Below are positions 8,557-18,774 of a DNA stretch of 64,000 bases, in pieces; position 1 is the first letter of the stretch; each line of letters opens with the position of its first letter. Under the pieces are notes generated by a model. It saw only the letters and a program-made list of their open reading frames with translations, did no database searches and was not told the origin of the DNA. The DNA is from Bifidobacterium reuteri DSM 23975 (GTDB lineage: Bacteria; Actinomycetota; Actinomycetes; Actinomycetales; Bifidobacteriaceae): NCBI RefSeq assembly GCF_000741695.1, contig NZ_JGZK01000013.1, forward strand, positions 1-64,000, read 5' to 3'. The position numbers and the translations under genes are program-made.

Positions 8557-10829
8557 TCAAGTTGCTCCGACAGCTCCATCCACTCGGCGGTGAGATCATC
8601 GGACTCGGCGTTGATGGCGGTCAGCTGCCCGTTGAGCTTGTTGAGGCCTTCATAGTCGGCCGGGTCGTGGGCGGCCATCTGCTGCTCGAGATCGGCCTTC
8701 TGGCCCTCCAGCTTCGCCAGCTTGCGTTCGATGGCCTTCACGCGCTTCGACGCCTCATGGAACGCCTTACCGGTAAGCTTCGCCTCAGCGGCGGATTCCC
8801 CGGCGTCGCCGTCGGCCTTGCCGTCGTTCGAAGTCTGGATGCCGGAACCCGAGCCTCCCTGAGCGGAGGCGGCGGCACCTTTGGCTCCCCGCTTGGACGA
8901 ACTGCCACCCGTTCCGGCGAATCCGGGATTGTCCGCAGGCAATCCCTTGCCGTTCTTGATGTCCTCGACCATGTCGAGGTAATCCTGCACGCCACCAGGC
9001 AGATGACGCACCTTGCCGCCGATCAGCGCGAACTGCTGATCGGTGACACGCTCAAGCAGGTACCGGTCGTGGGAGACGACGATCAACGTGCCCGGCCAGG
9101 TGTCGAGCAGGTCCTCCATCACCGCGAGCATATCGGTGTCCAAGTCGTTGCCGGGCTCGTCCATGATGAGCACATTCGGCTCGTCGAGGAGGATCAGCAG
9201 CAGCTGCATGCGGCGCTTCTGACCGCCGGACAGGTCGGCGATAGGCGTCATCAGCTGGGCGGACTCGAAGCCCAGACGCTCCATCAGCTGCCCCGGCGTG
9301 ACTTCCTTGCCGTCCACGATGTAGCTCGGCTTATAGCGGGACAGCACTTCCTTGATCTTGTATTTGCCGAGCTTCTCCAGCTCGTCAAGTCGCTGCGAGA
9401 GTACGGCGAACTTCACGGTCTTGCCGATGTTCACATGGCCCGCGGTCGGGGTGAGCGTACCGTCGATGAGCTTCAGCAGCGTGGATTTGCCAGCACCGTT
9501 GGCGCCGACGATGCCGAAACGGTCGCCCGGACCAATCAGCCAGGTCACATCGTCGAGAATCTCACGGCCGGACACGGTGACCTTGCGGGCTGCGGACGTG
9601 GAACCTTCCGCATCGGCAGCCGTCTGGTCGTCCACGCCGATGGTTTCGCCGCCGGTGTTCATACGACGGACCTCGCGATCATCGGACAGCTGCGGATTGC
9701 CTGCGCCTTCGGTTTCGGCCTTCCGGCGCGCTTCCTCAGCGGCGGCCACAGCCTCAGGCACACCGGCGTCCACCAGACGAGGATCGGTCATATCGGTGAC
9801 CGCCACTTCGACCGAACCGTGTAGCTGAGGCTCAGCGTACATGGCATTGACCACGTCCACCCGGGAGGCGGAGTCAGCGAGCGCCATAGCATCCGGATCG
9901 ATCGCATCGGCTGCCGAAACCTGCCCCTGCACATGTTCGAAGATCTGGGTCACATCGATGAGATCCACCACCTGCTTGCCGAGCCGGGAGGTGGCCATCT
10001 GCTTCAATTCCAAGGTATTGCGCATCGGCGGCACGTCGGCGATAAGCTCGCGAGCGGCCTTGACATGGAACTTCTGCTTGGTGGAGCGGGCACGGGCGCC
10101 ACGGGACAGCCACGCGAGCTCCTTGCGGGCCAGATTGCGCCGCTTAGTCTCGCGCACGTCGGCCTGACGGTCACGCTCGACGCGCTGCAGCATGTATGCG
10201 GAGTAGCCGCCTTCGAACGGCTCGATCACGCCATCGTGAACCTCCCACATCGATTCGCAGACCTCGTCCAAGAACCAGCGGTCATGGGTGACGAGCAGCA
10301 GCGCGCCCTGACCGCGCGACCAACGGTTCTTCAGATGCTCGGCCAGCCAATGGATGGTGACCACGTCCAGATGGTTGGTGGGCTCGTCGAGCGCAAGGAT
10401 GTCCCAATCCTTGAGCAGCAGGCGCGCGAGATCGGCGCGGCGGCGCTGGCCGCCGGAGAGCGAACCGATCTTCGCGTCCAGGCTCATGCCGCCGAGCAGC
10501 GCCTCGACGATTTCGCGGGAGGTGTTGTCGGACGCCCATTCGTAATCCGCGCGGCCCTCAAGCGCCGCTTCGCGGATGGTGGCGTCGTCATCAAGAGGGT
10601 CACGCTGGTCGAGCATGCCGAACGTCAGACCGCCGCGCTTGGTCACGCGGCCGGAATCCGGCTCCTGCGTGCCGCGGAACAGATGCAGCAGCGTGGATTT
10701 GCCATCGCCATTGCGGCCTACGATGCCGATGCGATCGCCCTCGAACACGCCCTGCGTCACATCGGTGAAGATGGTTTTGGTGGCGAAGGCGAGCGAAACG
10801 TGTTCCAATCCAATATCGTAAGTCGGCAT
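8553..10829 (-). CDS. ABC-F family ATPase (Uup-like)
   Basis: 758 residue protein with two ABC ATPase domains and no membrane segments. ABC-F proteins act on ribosomes, or in Uup on DNA/ribosome-related processes. Domain 1 has Walker A GRNGDGKST, signature LSGGQRRRADLARLL and Walker B ILALDEPTNHLD. Domain 2 has GANGAGKST, LSGGQKRRMQLLL and LIMDEPGNDLD. The C-terminus (about residues 690-758) is a charged coiled coil like that of Uup. Long unconserved stretches rich in Ala and Asp lie between the domains (about 320-410) and before the coiled coil. The second domain lacks the usual tryptophan/asparagine spacing of EttA, so Uup is the better guess. Confidence 0.85.
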   Translation of the reverse strand: MPTYDIGLEHVSLAFATKTIFTDVTQGVFEGDRIGIVGRNGDGKSTLLHLFRGTQEPDSGRVTKRGGLTFGMLDQRDPLDDDATIREAALEGRADYEWASDNTSREIVEALLGGMSLDAKIGSLSGGQRRRADLARLLLKDWDILALDEPTNHLDVVTIHWLAEHLKNRWSRGQGALLLVTHDRWFLDEVCESMWEVHDGVIEPFEGGYSAYMLQRVERDRQADVRETKRRNLARKELAWLSRGARARSTKQKFHVKAARELIADVPPMRNTLELKQMATSRLGKQVVDLIDVTQIFEHVQGQVSAADAIDPDAMALADSASRVDVVNAMYAEPQLHGSVEVAVTDMTDPRLVDAGVPEAVAAAEEARRKAETEGAGNPQLSDDREVRRMNTGGETIGVDDQTAADAEGSTSAARKVTVSGREILDDVTWLIGPGDRFGIVGANGAGKSTLLKLIDGTLTPTAGHVNIGKTVKFAVLSQRLDELEKLGKYKIKEVLSRYKPSYIVDGKEVTPGQLMERLGFESAQLMTPIADLSGGQKRRMQLLLILLDEPNVLIMDEPGNDLDTDMLAVMEDLLDTWPGTLIVVSHDRYLLERVTDQQFALIGGKVRHLPGGVQDYLDMVEDIKNGKGLPADNPGFAGTGGSSSKRGAKGAAASAQGGSGSGIQTSNDGKADGDAGESAAEAKLTGKAFHEASKRVKAIERKLAKLEGQKADLEQQMAAHDPADYEGLNKLNGQLTAINAESDDLTAEWMELSEQLE

Positions 10830-10874
10830 GATTCACCAATGTAGCGTCATGCTTACCCAGCCGCAGGCACACAG

Positions 10875-10945
10875 TTGCGGCGGCGTTGGCGCTGGCGGTA
10901 GCGGTGGCGGTGGCGCGGCGTTGACGTTGGCGTTGACGGCACCGA
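10875..10945. repeat. GC-rich simple repeat
   Basis: Degenerate hexamers of the GGCGGT / GTTGGC type run for about 70 bases in the spacer before the ABC-F gene start. They would encode nothing sensible on either strand. Confidence 0.6.
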
Positions 10946-10979
10946 CGCCATCACCGCGCTTCCCACCACCTCCCGACCG

Positions 10980-11116
10980 CCCACCATGTAGGGAATTTCC
11001 CACCGTGTAGGGAGCCCGAATCCCATCATTACCTGCAAATGGCGGAAAATGGCCATTCCTGTTCCCTACACGATGGGGGAATCCCTACATCATGGGCAAA
11101 TCCCTACACGATGGGG
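10980..11116. repeat. Composite palindrome of CCCACC-GTGTAGGGA units
   Basis: Two copies in one orientation (10980-10994, 10999-11013) face three in the other (11063-11078, 11082-11096, 11101-11116) around a centre with GGCGGAAAATGGCCATTCC. A second element of the same design is at 29803-29908. It lies between two divergently ending transcription units, so it could act as a terminator or be a mobile palindrome. Confidence 0.8.
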
Positions 11117-11143
11117 ATAGCTAGCGCCTATTGGGCGCACTTA

Positions 11144-11881
11144 TTACGCCTGCGCTGCACCCAACGTCTGCGCGTAGGCGTTGCAACGGGCGGCGAATCC
11201 GGAGAAGACCTGTTCGGACAGTGGCAGCAACAGCGGATCGTATTGCGCGAACTGTTCGCGCAGCTGGGTTTTCGAGCCGCCGGCGGCCTTCAGATCCTTG
11301 ACCATGCTCGGCTCCTCAAGCCATTCGTCCAGCAACGAACCGCATACCTCAAGGTGGAATTGGAGCCCCAGCGCCGACCCGACGCGGAACGCCTGCACCT
11401 TGGTGCCTGCCGAGCGCGCAAGCAAATCGGCCCCTTCAGGCAGCCCCACCACGTCGTTATGCCAATGCAGCACATTCATCTGCTTGTCCCACATGGAGAA
11501 ATAGTCATGTTTCTCCATGCGCTTGATCGGGGCGAAGCCGATTTCAGGCGCATCGCCCTTGCGCAACTGCGCACCCAGAGCCGTGGCGATGATCTGATGT
11601 CCCAAACACACGCCCAGCACCGGCTTGCCCACGGACACCGCCGCCTTCGCCAGCTTGGCCTCGGCCTTCAAGCCCGGGTAGTTGTCGTAATCCAATGCCC
11701 CCATCGGACCGCCCATAATCACCACGCCGGCGAGTTCCTTGAAATCGGGAAGGTCGGGCTTCTTCTGTTTGGCGATGTTCACCGTCACCGCTTGGATACC
11801 AAGATCCTCAAGGTTGGACAGAATACGTCCGGGGCGTTCCCACGGAACATGTTGCACAATGAGCACTTGTGGTGTGACCAT
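11144..11881 (-). CDS. Class I glutamine amidotransferase domain protein
   Basis: 245 residue stand-alone GATase-1 protein related to GMP-synthase-like amidotransferases. The nucleophile elbow is GVCLGHQII, with Cys at about residue 88, and the later FHLEV supplies the catalytic histidine. FHLEVC differs from the usual FHPE, but the His and Glu are kept. Such proteins hydrolyse glutamine or gamma-glutamyl amides; the acceptor substrate is unknown. ATG 11881 is chosen because MVTPQVLIVQHVPWE matches the family N-terminus. The upstream frame runs through non-coding DNA. Confidence 0.82.
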   Translation of the reverse strand: MVTPQVLIVQHVPWERPGRILSNLEDLGIQAVTVNIAKQKKPDLPDFKELAGVVIMGGPMGALDYDNYPGLKAEAKLAKAAVSVGKPVLGVCLGHQIIATALGAQLRKGDAPEIGFAPIKRMEKHDYFSMWDKQMNVLHWHNDVVGLPEGADLLARSAGTKVQAFRVGSALGLQFHLEVCGSLLDEWLEEPSMVKDLKAAGGSKTQLREQFAQYDPLLLPLSEQVFSGFAARCNAYAQTLGAAQA

Positions 11882-12087
11882 GCCACCTATTGTGGCATGA
11901 GGTACGACCGTGCATGTTACGTAGTCGTGGCGCGGCGCTAATTGCATACCGAGACGTCGAGGCGGGTGCCGCGCAACTCCTCGCCCATCGAGGGCTGCCG
12001 CGGGTTATCGCGAAACGTTACGCATCCTCCCCGTTTTACCTTTAACTCCGCTCCCCGCGCGCTTCACTCCGCACACCCAGTAACGTT

Positions 12088-12133
12088 CACCCCGTACTCC
12101 GCACCCCGCACGTTGCACCCCGTACTCCGCACC
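12088..12133. repeat. 18 base direct repeat upstream of cysS
   Basis: CACCCCGTACTCCGCACC occurs at 12088-12105 and 12116-12133, within a run of related CCGCAC/CTTCAC words. Function unknown. Confidence 0.7.
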
Positions 12134-12196
12134 GCTTCACCCCACACGCACCGCATCATCGCTTCATGTCTGGCTTGTTCCCTACGCTTGAGGGCT

Positions 12197-13846
12197 ATGG
12201 GAAACAGCCAAGAACCGCAGGATTTCAGCAATTCCGTCATGCCTTCCAGCCTGACGCCCGTACACGTGGCCAAAGCCGCCGAAGCGCTGAGCTTGTACGA
12301 CACCGCCTCTCATCAGGTCAGTCGTTTCGTGCCGCTCAAACCCGGCAAGGTGGGCATCTACGTGTGCGGCGCGACCGTGCAGTCTTCGCCGCATATCGGA
12401 CACATCCGCGCGGCCGTGGCGTTCGACGTGATCCGCCGCTGGTTCCTCAAGCTCGGCTATCAGGTCACGTTCGTCCGCAATGTGACCGATATCGACGACA
12501 AGATTCTTGACAAGGCCGCTGCAGCCGGCCAGCGCTGGTGGGCCCGTGCATACTATTACGAGCGCGAATTCACCCAGGCATATAACACACTGGGCGTGCT
12601 GCCGCCCACCGTGGAGCCTCGGGCCACCGGTCACATGTCGGACATGATCGACATGATCCAGCGCATCATCGACAACGGTCACGGCTACGTGGTGCTGGAC
12701 GAGAACGGCAAGCCCACCGGCAACGTGTACTTCGACGTGGCGTCGTGGCCGCATTACGGCGAGCTGACCCATCAGAAGCAGACCGCCGAGGTGGATGAGG
12801 CCGCAGCCGTGGCCGACCGCATGGGCCCGTCCGTGGACGCCACCGGAGCCGACAAATACAATCCGGTCGACCCTGCCGACGCCTCCCCCGACAAGCGCGA
12901 CCCGCGCGACTTCGCCCTGTGGAAGGCCCCGAAGGACACCGATCCCGAAGACGCCCGCTGGTCCACACCGTTCGGCGTCGGACGCCCGGGCTGGCACATC
13001 GAATGCTCCGCCATGTCCCATCGCTATCTGGGCGACGGTTTCGACATCCACGGCGGCGGCCTGGATCTGCGATTCCCACATCACGAGAACGAAATGGCGC
13101 AGACACGCGCCGCCGGATACCCCTCCGCCGCACGGTGGATGCACTCCGCATGGGTGACCACCAAGGGCGAGAAGATGTCGAAGTCCCTTGGCACCGGACT
13201 GTCCGTACCGTCCGTGCTCGCCGAGCATTCCGCCTGGGTGGTGCGTTATGCCCTGGGTTCCGTGCAATACCGTTCGATGCTCGAATGGTCCGGTCAGGCG
13301 CTGGTCGAGGCGCAAGCCGCATATGACCGCGTATCGAACTTCATCGAGCGCGCCGGCGTGGTGTTGGGCGAGCAGCCTTCGTACGAGGAAATCACAGCAG
13401 TGCCCGCAGACGAGCTGCCGGCCAACTTCGTAGCCGCGATGAACGACGACATCAACGTCTCCGGCGCGACCGCCGCAATCTTCACCGCCATCCGTTCCGG
13501 CAATACGCTGCTGTCCAAGCTGGCCGACCGCGTGGATTCCGAGACGGCCAAGGCCGAAGTGCGTGAGGCTCTTGTTGCCGTACGAGCCATGCTGGATACC
13601 TTGGGGCTTGACCCGCTGGCCGAGCCGTGGGTTTCCGCTGGCGCCGCAGGAGGTGCCGGCGACGCCGCATCTGAGTCTCCCGAGCATTCCGCACTGGAGG
13701 CGCTGATCGGCGAACAGCTGACCGCCCGCGCCGAGGCACGCAAGGCGCGCGACTTCGCCAAGGCCGACGCGATCCGCGACGCGCTTGGCGCGGCCGGCAT
13801 CGCCATCGAAGACGGCCCGCAAGGTTCCACTTGGAGTCTGAAGTAA
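12197..13846 (+). CDS. cysS: Cysteinyl-tRNA synthetase
   Basis: Class I aminoacyl-tRNA synthetase that charges tRNA-Cys. It has the zinc-binding [14 protein letters not shown] segment (HIGH motif), the conserved WHIECSAMS region, HHENE, and the KMSKS loop in GEKMSKSLG, then the DALR helical domain. The length is 549 residues, longer than the E. coli enzyme (461), with insertions rich in Ala and Asp at about residues 190-240 and an Ala-rich stretch near 475. The family LYDT...F.P segment begins around residue 35. ATG 12197 is taken; ATG 12239 is also in frame and would shorten the unconserved N-terminus by 14 residues. Neither has a clear ribosome site. Confidence 0.93.
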   Translation: MGNSQEPQDFSNSVMPSSLTPVHVAKAAEALSLYDTASHQVSRFVPLKPGKVGIYVCGATVQSSPHIGHIRAAVAFDVIRRWFLKLGYQVTFVRNVTDIDDKILDKAAAAGQRWWARAYYYEREFTQAYNTLGVLPPTVEPRATGHMSDMIDMIQRIIDNGHGYVVLDENGKPTGNVYFDVASWPHYGELTHQKQTAEVDEAAAVADRMGPSVDATGADKYNPVDPADASPDKRDPRDFALWKAPKDTDPEDARWSTPFGVGRPGWHIECSAMSHRYLGDGFDIHGGGLDLRFPHHENEMAQTRAAGYPSAARWMHSAWVTTKGEKMSKSLGTGLSVPSVLAEHSAWVVRYALGSVQYRSMLEWSGQALVEAQAAYDRVSNFIERAGVVLGEQPSYEEITAVPADELPANFVAAMNDDINVSGATAAIFTAIRSGNTLLSKLADRVDSETAKAEVREALVAVRAMLDTLGLDPLAEPWVSAGAAGGAGDAASESPEHSALEALIGEQLTARAEARKARDFAKADAIRDALGAAGIAIEDGPQGSTWSLK

Positions 13847-13917
13847 TACCGTTCACGTTGACGGCAACGTCAGCGTCATGCCGGCATCATGCCGGCGTAC
13901 TGCGTACACATTATTGC

Positions 13918-13964
13918 CGTGCCACGCTGGTGCAATAGCGCTTATTATGCGCCAGCGTGGCACG
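13918..13964. repeat. GTGCCACGC-type palindrome
   Basis: The 17 base arms 13918-13934 and 13948-13964 match at 16 positions (CGTGCCACGCTGG...). This is one member of the window-wide family ending in GTGCCACGC/GCGTGGCAC. It lies between two genes that end towards each other, so it can serve as a bidirectional terminator. Confidence 0.8.
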
Positions 13965-13988
13965 ATAAGTCGACGATAACGCAGATCG

Positions 13989-14897
13989 TCAGTCGAACAC
14001 AAAGTCCACATCGACGATGTGCAGGCGCTGTTTGAGCGCCGCCTCCAGCGAGCGCTTGCGTTCCACGAGCTCGGCCACGTCGATGGTTTCGCCGGTGCCG
14101 GCCAGATACACGTCCACCGTGTAGTTCATGCCGGTTTTGAAGATCAGCGTCTGCTCATACTCAGTGTTGGACGGTAGGTGCTGCTGCGCCGCGGCCTCCA
14201 CGAACGCGTTGGTCTCGTCATCGTCATGCACGCCGCCCACCAACTCCACAAACGCATCCTTGAGCACACCGAACGGCTCCTTGAAAGTCAGGGCCACCAG
14301 CGCCACGGTGATGAAGAAATCGCCGGTGTAGTGCAGGAAATCAAGTGGACCGCCAGTCGGCAGCACCATCAGGAACAGCGCCACCATGCCGATGCCGAAC
14401 GACATCGCGCCGTCCACCAGCGTGCTTTTGCACTCGGCGGTGAGCATGGTGCTGGCATTGCGGATGGCACGGTTTTCACGGCGATAGTACAGGTAGAGAC
14501 CGAAGCACATGAGCACCATCGCGATCTCATAGATCACCACCGGCCCGGTCGCGATGCGTTCGCCATCGCCGAATACGAAGTAGTCGTAAGCCACCTGGCA
14601 CACGTCGATCAGCGAATACAGCAGCAACGACATGGTGAAGATGGCCTTGCAGATCGCGTAGATGGGTTCCAGCGCGAACATGCCGTTGGGGAATCGTTCG
14701 GTGGTGCGGACGGTCCGCGAGGAGAGATACACCGCCACCAGTCCGGAGAGCACGGATATCGCGGTGAATGAGAAATCAAGGAACAGCGCCTTGAGTCCGG
14801 TCATGAAGAACACGGCCATGCCGGCCGCGACCTGAATCAGATTGACGACGTTGCCGACGATCAGGGCTTTGCGTTCTATTGTCTTATATTGGGGCAT
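13989..14897 (-). CDS. Cation diffusion facilitator-like membrane transporter
   Basis: 302 residue membrane protein with about six hydrophobic segments (starting near residues 13, 40, 80, 115, 160 and 190) and a soluble C-terminal domain ending in a short ferredoxin-like stretch (LEAALKQRLHIVDVDFVFD). This is the layout of cation efflux (CDF) transporters of the COG3965 type, which export divalent metal ions in exchange for protons. The second-helix pattern LFLDFSFTAIS and the later KSTLVDGAMSF supply the aspartates expected for metal binding. ATG 14897 is chosen because GGAAGG is seven bases upstream. The metal is unknown. Confidence 0.75.
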   Translation of the reverse strand: MPQYKTIERKALIVGNVVNLIQVAAGMAVFFMTGLKALFLDFSFTAISVLSGLVAVYLSSRTVRTTERFPNGMFALEPIYAICKAIFTMSLLLYSLIDVCQVAYDYFVFGDGERIATGPVVIYEIAMVLMCFGLYLYYRRENRAIRNASTMLTAECKSTLVDGAMSFGIGMVALFLMVLPTGGPLDFLHYTGDFFITVALVALTFKEPFGVLKDAFVELVGGVHDDDETNAFVEAAAQQHLPSNTEYEQTLIFKTGMNYTVDVYLAGTGETIDVAELVERKRSLEAALKQRLHIVDVDFVFD

Positions 14898-14924
14898 CGG
14901 TGGGCCTTCCATATTGCACGGCAT

Positions 14925-15273
14925 GTCTGCGTTGGCCCGCTACTTCACTGGTCGGCTGGCGGGATTCTCCGGGAATCCGTTCGCGACTCGATTCGCGAGG
15001 GCGCACGGCAGTCTGCGTATAGGTGGTGTCCAAGGATTTTCAAACGGCGTAAGCATTCCAAAACCACTGGATTAATTGCCATTCCATAGTAGCAGCAGGG
15101 CAGAATCGCAACGATTCTGCCATAATCCGGAAGGCACTGACGCAATAACAGGCATCCAGCAACAACGTTGGCAAAATCGTTGCTAGCCGGACGGCCGGCC
15201 GACAGGCGGCAGAATCGGCCGCGCAGCGGAGAGTGCCGCAATTTCCCGCGTGGCGGCTAGACTGTTGCCCATT
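14925..15273. other. Intergenic region between CDF gene and ffh
   Basis: No gene seen. It holds the divergent promoter region for the CDF gene and ffh. A perfect 10 base inverted repeat, GGCAGAATCG (15099-15108) with CGATTCTGCC (15112-15121), could be an operator or weak hairpin. A related GGCAGAATCGG word recurs near 15211. Confidence 0.5.
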
Positions 15274-16929
15274 ATGGCAGCTTTTTCATCGTTAACTGAC
15301 AGACTCTCGAATGCGTTCAAGCATCTGAAGAGCAAAGGCAAGCTTTCCGAAGCGGATATCGACGGTACGATCCGCGAGATCCGCCGCGCACTGCTCGACG
15401 CCGATGTGGCGCTCGACGTGGTGCGCTCCTTCACCGGCAAGGTGCGCGAGCGTGCGCTGGGCACCGAGGTGTCCGAAGCGCTGAACCCCGCGCAGCAGGT
15501 GGTGAAGATCGTGGACGAGGAGCTGACCGATGTGCTCGGTCAGGGCGTGGATCGTCCGCTGAACTTCGCCAAGAACCCGCCGACGATCATCATGCTCGCC
15601 GGCCTCCAGGGTGCCGGTAAGACCACGCTGGCAGGCAAGCTGGGCTATTGGTTGAAGGACTCCGGCCACACGCCGCTGCTGGTGGCGGCCGATCTGCAGC
15701 GCCCGAACGCCGTGACGCAGCTGCAGGTGGTCGGCGAGCGCGCCGGCGTACCGGTATATGCGCCAGAGAAGGGCGTGCAGTCCGATGGCGGCGAGGCGGT
15801 GGCCGCGCCCGGTCAGACTTCCGGCGACCCGGTGAAGGTGGCACGCGACTCCATCGCCTTCGCCAAGCAGAAGCTGTATGACACGGTGATCATCGATACC
15901 GCAGGCCGTCTTGGCGTGGACGAGGAGCTGATGAAGCAGGCCCGCGACATCCGCGACGCCGTGCAGCCCAACGAGATCCTGTTCGTCATCGACGCGATGA
16001 TCGGCCAGGATGCGGTCAAGACCGCCAAGGCCTTCGACGAGGGCGTGGACTTCACCGGCGTGGTGCTCTCCAAGCTGGATGGCGACGCCCGCGGCGGCGC
16101 CGCGCTTTCGGTGGCGAGCGTGACCGGCAAGCCGATCCTGTTCGCCTCCACCGGCGAAGGTCTGAAGGACTTCGAGGTCTTCCACCCGGATCGAATGGCA
16201 TCGCGCATCCTCGATATGGGCGATATCATGACCCTCATCGAGCAGGCGCAGAAGCAGTTCGACGAGGAGGAGGCCCGCAAGGCCGCCGCCAAGATCTCGG
16301 AAGGCTCGTTCGGACTCGACGACTTCCTCGACCAGCTGCAGCAGGTGCGCAAGCTCGGTTCGATGAAGTCGCTGCTCGGCATGATTCCGGGTATGGCCCA
16401 GCATCGCAAGGAGCTGGAGCAGTTCGATGAAAGGGAGATCGACCGCACCGAGGCCATCATCCGTTCGATGACTCCGGCAGAGCGTCGCAATCCCTCGATC
16501 ATCAACGGCTCCCGTCGCGCCCGCATCGCCTACGGTTCCGGTGTGACCGTCTCGCAGGTGAACGCGCTGCTGCAACGTTTCGAGCAGGCCGCGAAGATGA
16601 TGAAGCGCATGTCGAACCGCAACGGCATGGGAGGCGGCATTCCCGGCTTCGGTGGCCCGTCGATGGGTGGCGGCAAGAAGAAGGGCAAGAACAAGAAGAA
16701 GGGCGGCAGGTCCGGCAATCCGATGAAGCGCGAGGCCGAGGAAAAGGCATTGCGCGACAAGCTCGCCGGCAAGGCCTCCGGTGCCACCGGCGGCTCGGCG
16801 TTCGCCAAGAAGCCGCAGAATCCGGCCCTGCCCGCAGGCCTTGAGCAGATGATGGGCAACGCCGGAAACGACGGCGCGGAATTGCCGCCGAACCTCGGCG
16901 GCGGCCTCGGCGGACTGTTCGGTCGCTGA
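15274..16929 (+). CDS. ffh: Signal recognition particle GTPase Ffh
   Basis: GTPase subunit of the signal recognition particle, which with 4.5S RNA brings ribosomes making membrane proteins to FtsY. The 551 residue protein has the N domain, G domain (GLQGAGKTT P-loop; DTAGR; SKLDGDARGG) and methionine-rich M domain (GSMKSLLGMIPGM ... RARIAYGSGVTVSQVNALLQRF). The tail after residue 450 is rich in Gly, Lys and Met (MGGGKKKGKNKKKGG) and longer than in E. coli. There is a 16 residue insertion near residue 165 (QSDGGEAVAAPGQTSGD). The ATG 15274 reading gives the standard N-terminus. A terminator follows at 16959. Confidence 0.96.
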   Translation: MAAFSSLTDRLSNAFKHLKSKGKLSEADIDGTIREIRRALLDADVALDVVRSFTGKVRERALGTEVSEALNPAQQVVKIVDEELTDVLGQGVDRPLNFAKNPPTIIMLAGLQGAGKTTLAGKLGYWLKDSGHTPLLVAADLQRPNAVTQLQVVGERAGVPVYAPEKGVQSDGGEAVAAPGQTSGDPVKVARDSIAFAKQKLYDTVIIDTAGRLGVDEELMKQARDIRDAVQPNEILFVIDAMIGQDAVKTAKAFDEGVDFTGVVLSKLDGDARGGAALSVASVTGKPILFASTGEGLKDFEVFHPDRMASRILDMGDIMTLIEQAQKQFDEEEARKAAAKISEGSFGLDDFLDQLQQVRKLGSMKSLLGMIPGMAQHRKELEQFDEREIDRTEAIIRSMTPAERRNPSIINGSRRARIAYGSGVTVSQVNALLQRFEQAAKMMKRMSNRNGMGGGIPGFGGPSMGGGKKKGKNKKKGGRSGNPMKREAEEKALRDKLAGKASGATGGSAFAKKPQNPALPAGLEQMMGNAGNDGAELPPNLGGGLGGLFGR

Positions 16930-16958
16930 TAGCCGCCGATCATCGGCAGCAATACGAT

Positions 16959-16989
16959 GCGGCTCTCCTTCCGGGGAGAGCCGCTTTTT
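16959..16989 (+). terminator. Rho-independent terminator after ffh
   Basis: GCGGCTCTCC (16959-16968) pairs perfectly with GGAGAGCCGC (16975-16984), followed by TTTTT. Confidence 0.92.
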
Positions 16990-17024
16990 GTACTTCTGTA
17001 TTTCAGTGCTTAAGGAGTTTGTCC

Positions 17025-18116
17025 ATGACGACTACGTTTTTCGCTGTGGTTATCATTCTCGCATGGCTGTGGCTCGGCCTCTCCGCACTGCCCGCAGGGC
17101 TTGAAGCGCGCATGCCATTGCCGTACATGATCGCGCTGACGCCGTTTCTCTGGGTGCCGTTGATTGTGCTCGCCGGCGTGGCGGTATGGCAGCACGAATG
17201 GGGCGCGATGTGCTTGCTCATGGTCGCGGCCCTGATGACCAGCTCCCAGCGCATCAGCTACTGGGGTACCGGCCTCACCGCCGGCAAAAAGCGTGAAACA
17301 CTGCGTGAAACATGGCGTGAAACATCGTATGAAACACTTCCGCCGCAGTTCGCAGTCATGACGCTGAACTGCCGATACGGGCGGGCGAACGCCGACGCCA
17401 TTGTCACTGCGGTTCGCGAGCGCCGCATCGCCGTGCTCGCGCTGCAGGAGGTCACCGACGCACTCGTCGCCCGACTGGACAAAGCAGGCATCGGCGAACT
17501 GCTGCCCTACCGCCAATCCGGCAATCCCCAAGACACGGACAACGGCGGCTACAACATCATCCTTTCCCGCTATGAACCGGCCGCGGCCGTGCCGAGTGTG
17601 GTGGACATCCCCGCCGCCGACGTACCGGCCATCACACTCAGGCTGGCCGGCGAAAACGCACAGTCCAGTAAAACCGTCCAAGCAAACGACACAGTCGCAG
17701 ACCAAACAGATACCGCAAGCACACAGCCCGAGCGCACGGTGACCTTCTGCTCGGCTCATCCGAAGTCGCCGATGCGCGGCTGTGCGGACTGGTCGGCGGG
17801 CATTCTGGGACTCGGAGCCATCGCGCGCGCCTCAGTCATCGGCGATCACAATATCGCCGTGGTTCTGGGCGACCTCAACTCCAGCACCGACCACCCCAGC
17901 TTCCGCGCGCTGCTCAAATCCGGATTCAAGGACGCGAGCCTGACACAGGCCGCCGGGCCGACGCTGACATTCCCCCGATGGATTCCCTGGCCGCGCATCG
18001 AATTGGACCATATCCTGTTCACACCCGGATTGAATCCGTCCGGAGTGCAGTCATTCGAAATACCGGACACCGACCATCTGGCGCTCACCGCGACGCTCGC
18101 GCTGCGTGAGTGCTAG
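17025..18116 (+). CDS. Membrane-anchored endonuclease/exonuclease/phosphatase family protein
   Basis: 363 residue protein. It starts with two or three hydrophobic segments (residues 3-20, 35-60, 62-75), then an EEP-fold hydrolase domain (VMTLNCRYGRANADAIV ... LALQEVTD ... VLGDLNSSTDHPSFRALL ... ELDHILF ... DTDHLALTATL). The conserved N, QE, GDLN and DH residues suggest an active metal-dependent phosphodiesterase. The topology puts the domain on one face of the membrane, and the substrate is unknown. Between the parts is a short repeat KRETLRETWRETSYET (17288-17340). ATG 17025 follows AAGGAG at seven bases. A TTG at 17019 is too close to it. Confidence 0.82.
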   Translation: MTTTFFAVVIILAWLWLGLSALPAGLEARMPLPYMIALTPFLWVPLIVLAGVAVWQHEWGAMCLLMVAALMTSSQRISYWGTGLTAGKKRETLRETWRETSYETLPPQFAVMTLNCRYGRANADAIVTAVRERRIAVLALQEVTDALVARLDKAGIGELLPYRQSGNPQDTDNGGYNIILSRYEPAAAVPSVVDIPAADVPAITLRLAGENAQSSKTVQANDTVADQTDTASTQPERTVTFCSAHPKSPMRGCADWSAGILGLGAIARASVIGDHNIAVVLGDLNSSTDHPSFRALLKSGFKDASLTQAAGPTLTFPRWIPWPRIELDHILFTPGLNPSGVQSFEIPDTDHLALTATLALREC

Positions 18117-18157
18117 CGCGATAGTCCAACGCGTGTCTCACGTCCTGGGCATGGGGC

Positions 18158-18163
18158 TATAAT
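18158..18163 (+). promoter_or_regulatory. Likely -10 box upstream of rpsP
   Basis: TATAAT stands alone in GC-rich DNA 130 bases before rpsP. No convincing -35 box is seen at 16-18 bases. Placement suggests the main promoter of the rpsP-khpA-rimM operon. Confidence 0.45.
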
Positions 18164-18292
18164 AACCCAGTTATTCACGCGCGCGTGGCGCCCTCTACAC
18201 CCCGTGCCGTGAGGACACGTGGGTTCCGGCGAGCCGTGCCCCACACAGCACACTGAGAAACCACAAACCTAGTATTTACAAGGAGAGCCATT

Positions 18293-18754
18293 TTGGCAAC
18301 CAAGATTCGTCTGAAGCGACAGGGCAAGAAGTTCTACGCCTTCTACCGCGTGGTGGTCGTTGATTCCCGCAAGAAGCGTGACGGCAAGGTTATCGAAGAG
18401 ATCGGTATCTACAACCCGAACACCCAGCCCTCGACCATCCAGATCAAGTCTGACCGTGCTCAGTACTGGCTCGGCGTCGGCGCTCAGCCGTCCGAGCCCG
18501 TTGCCCACCTGCTGAAGATCACCGGCGACTGGCAGAAGTTCAAGGGCCTCGAAGGTGCCGAAGGCACCCTCAAGACCGTTGAAGCCGGCCCGGATGCCGA
18601 AGCTCGCGTCGAAGCCGTCGAGAACGAGGCCCAGAAGCTGAAGGCCGCCAAGTCCGAAGCCGAAGCTAAGGCCAAGGCAGAGGCTGAGGCCGCTGCCGCC
18701 GCCGAGGAAGCCCCGGCCGAGGATGCCGCTGAAGAAGCTCCGGCCGAAGCCTGA
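18293..18754 (+). CDS. rpsP: 30S ribosomal protein S16
   Basis: Structural protein of the small ribosomal subunit. Residues 1-85 are a clear S16 ([29 protein letters not shown] ... IGIYNPN). Residues 90-153 form an Ala/Glu/Lys tail ending in repeated EEAPAE. It starts with TTG (18293), supported by AAGGAG eight bases upstream and the direct match of the following ATKIRLKR. It leads a three-gene operon with khpA and rimM. Confidence 0.95.
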   Translation: MATKIRLKRQGKKFYAFYRVVVVDSRKKRDGKVIEEIGIYNPNTQPSTIQIKSDRAQYWLGVGAQPSEPVAHLLKITGDWQKFKGLEGAEGTLKTVEAGPDAEARVEAVENEAQKLKAAKSEAEAKAKAEAEAAAAAEEAPAEDAAEEAPAEA

Positions 18755-18774
18755 GATTTCGAGGAAGGCTGGCA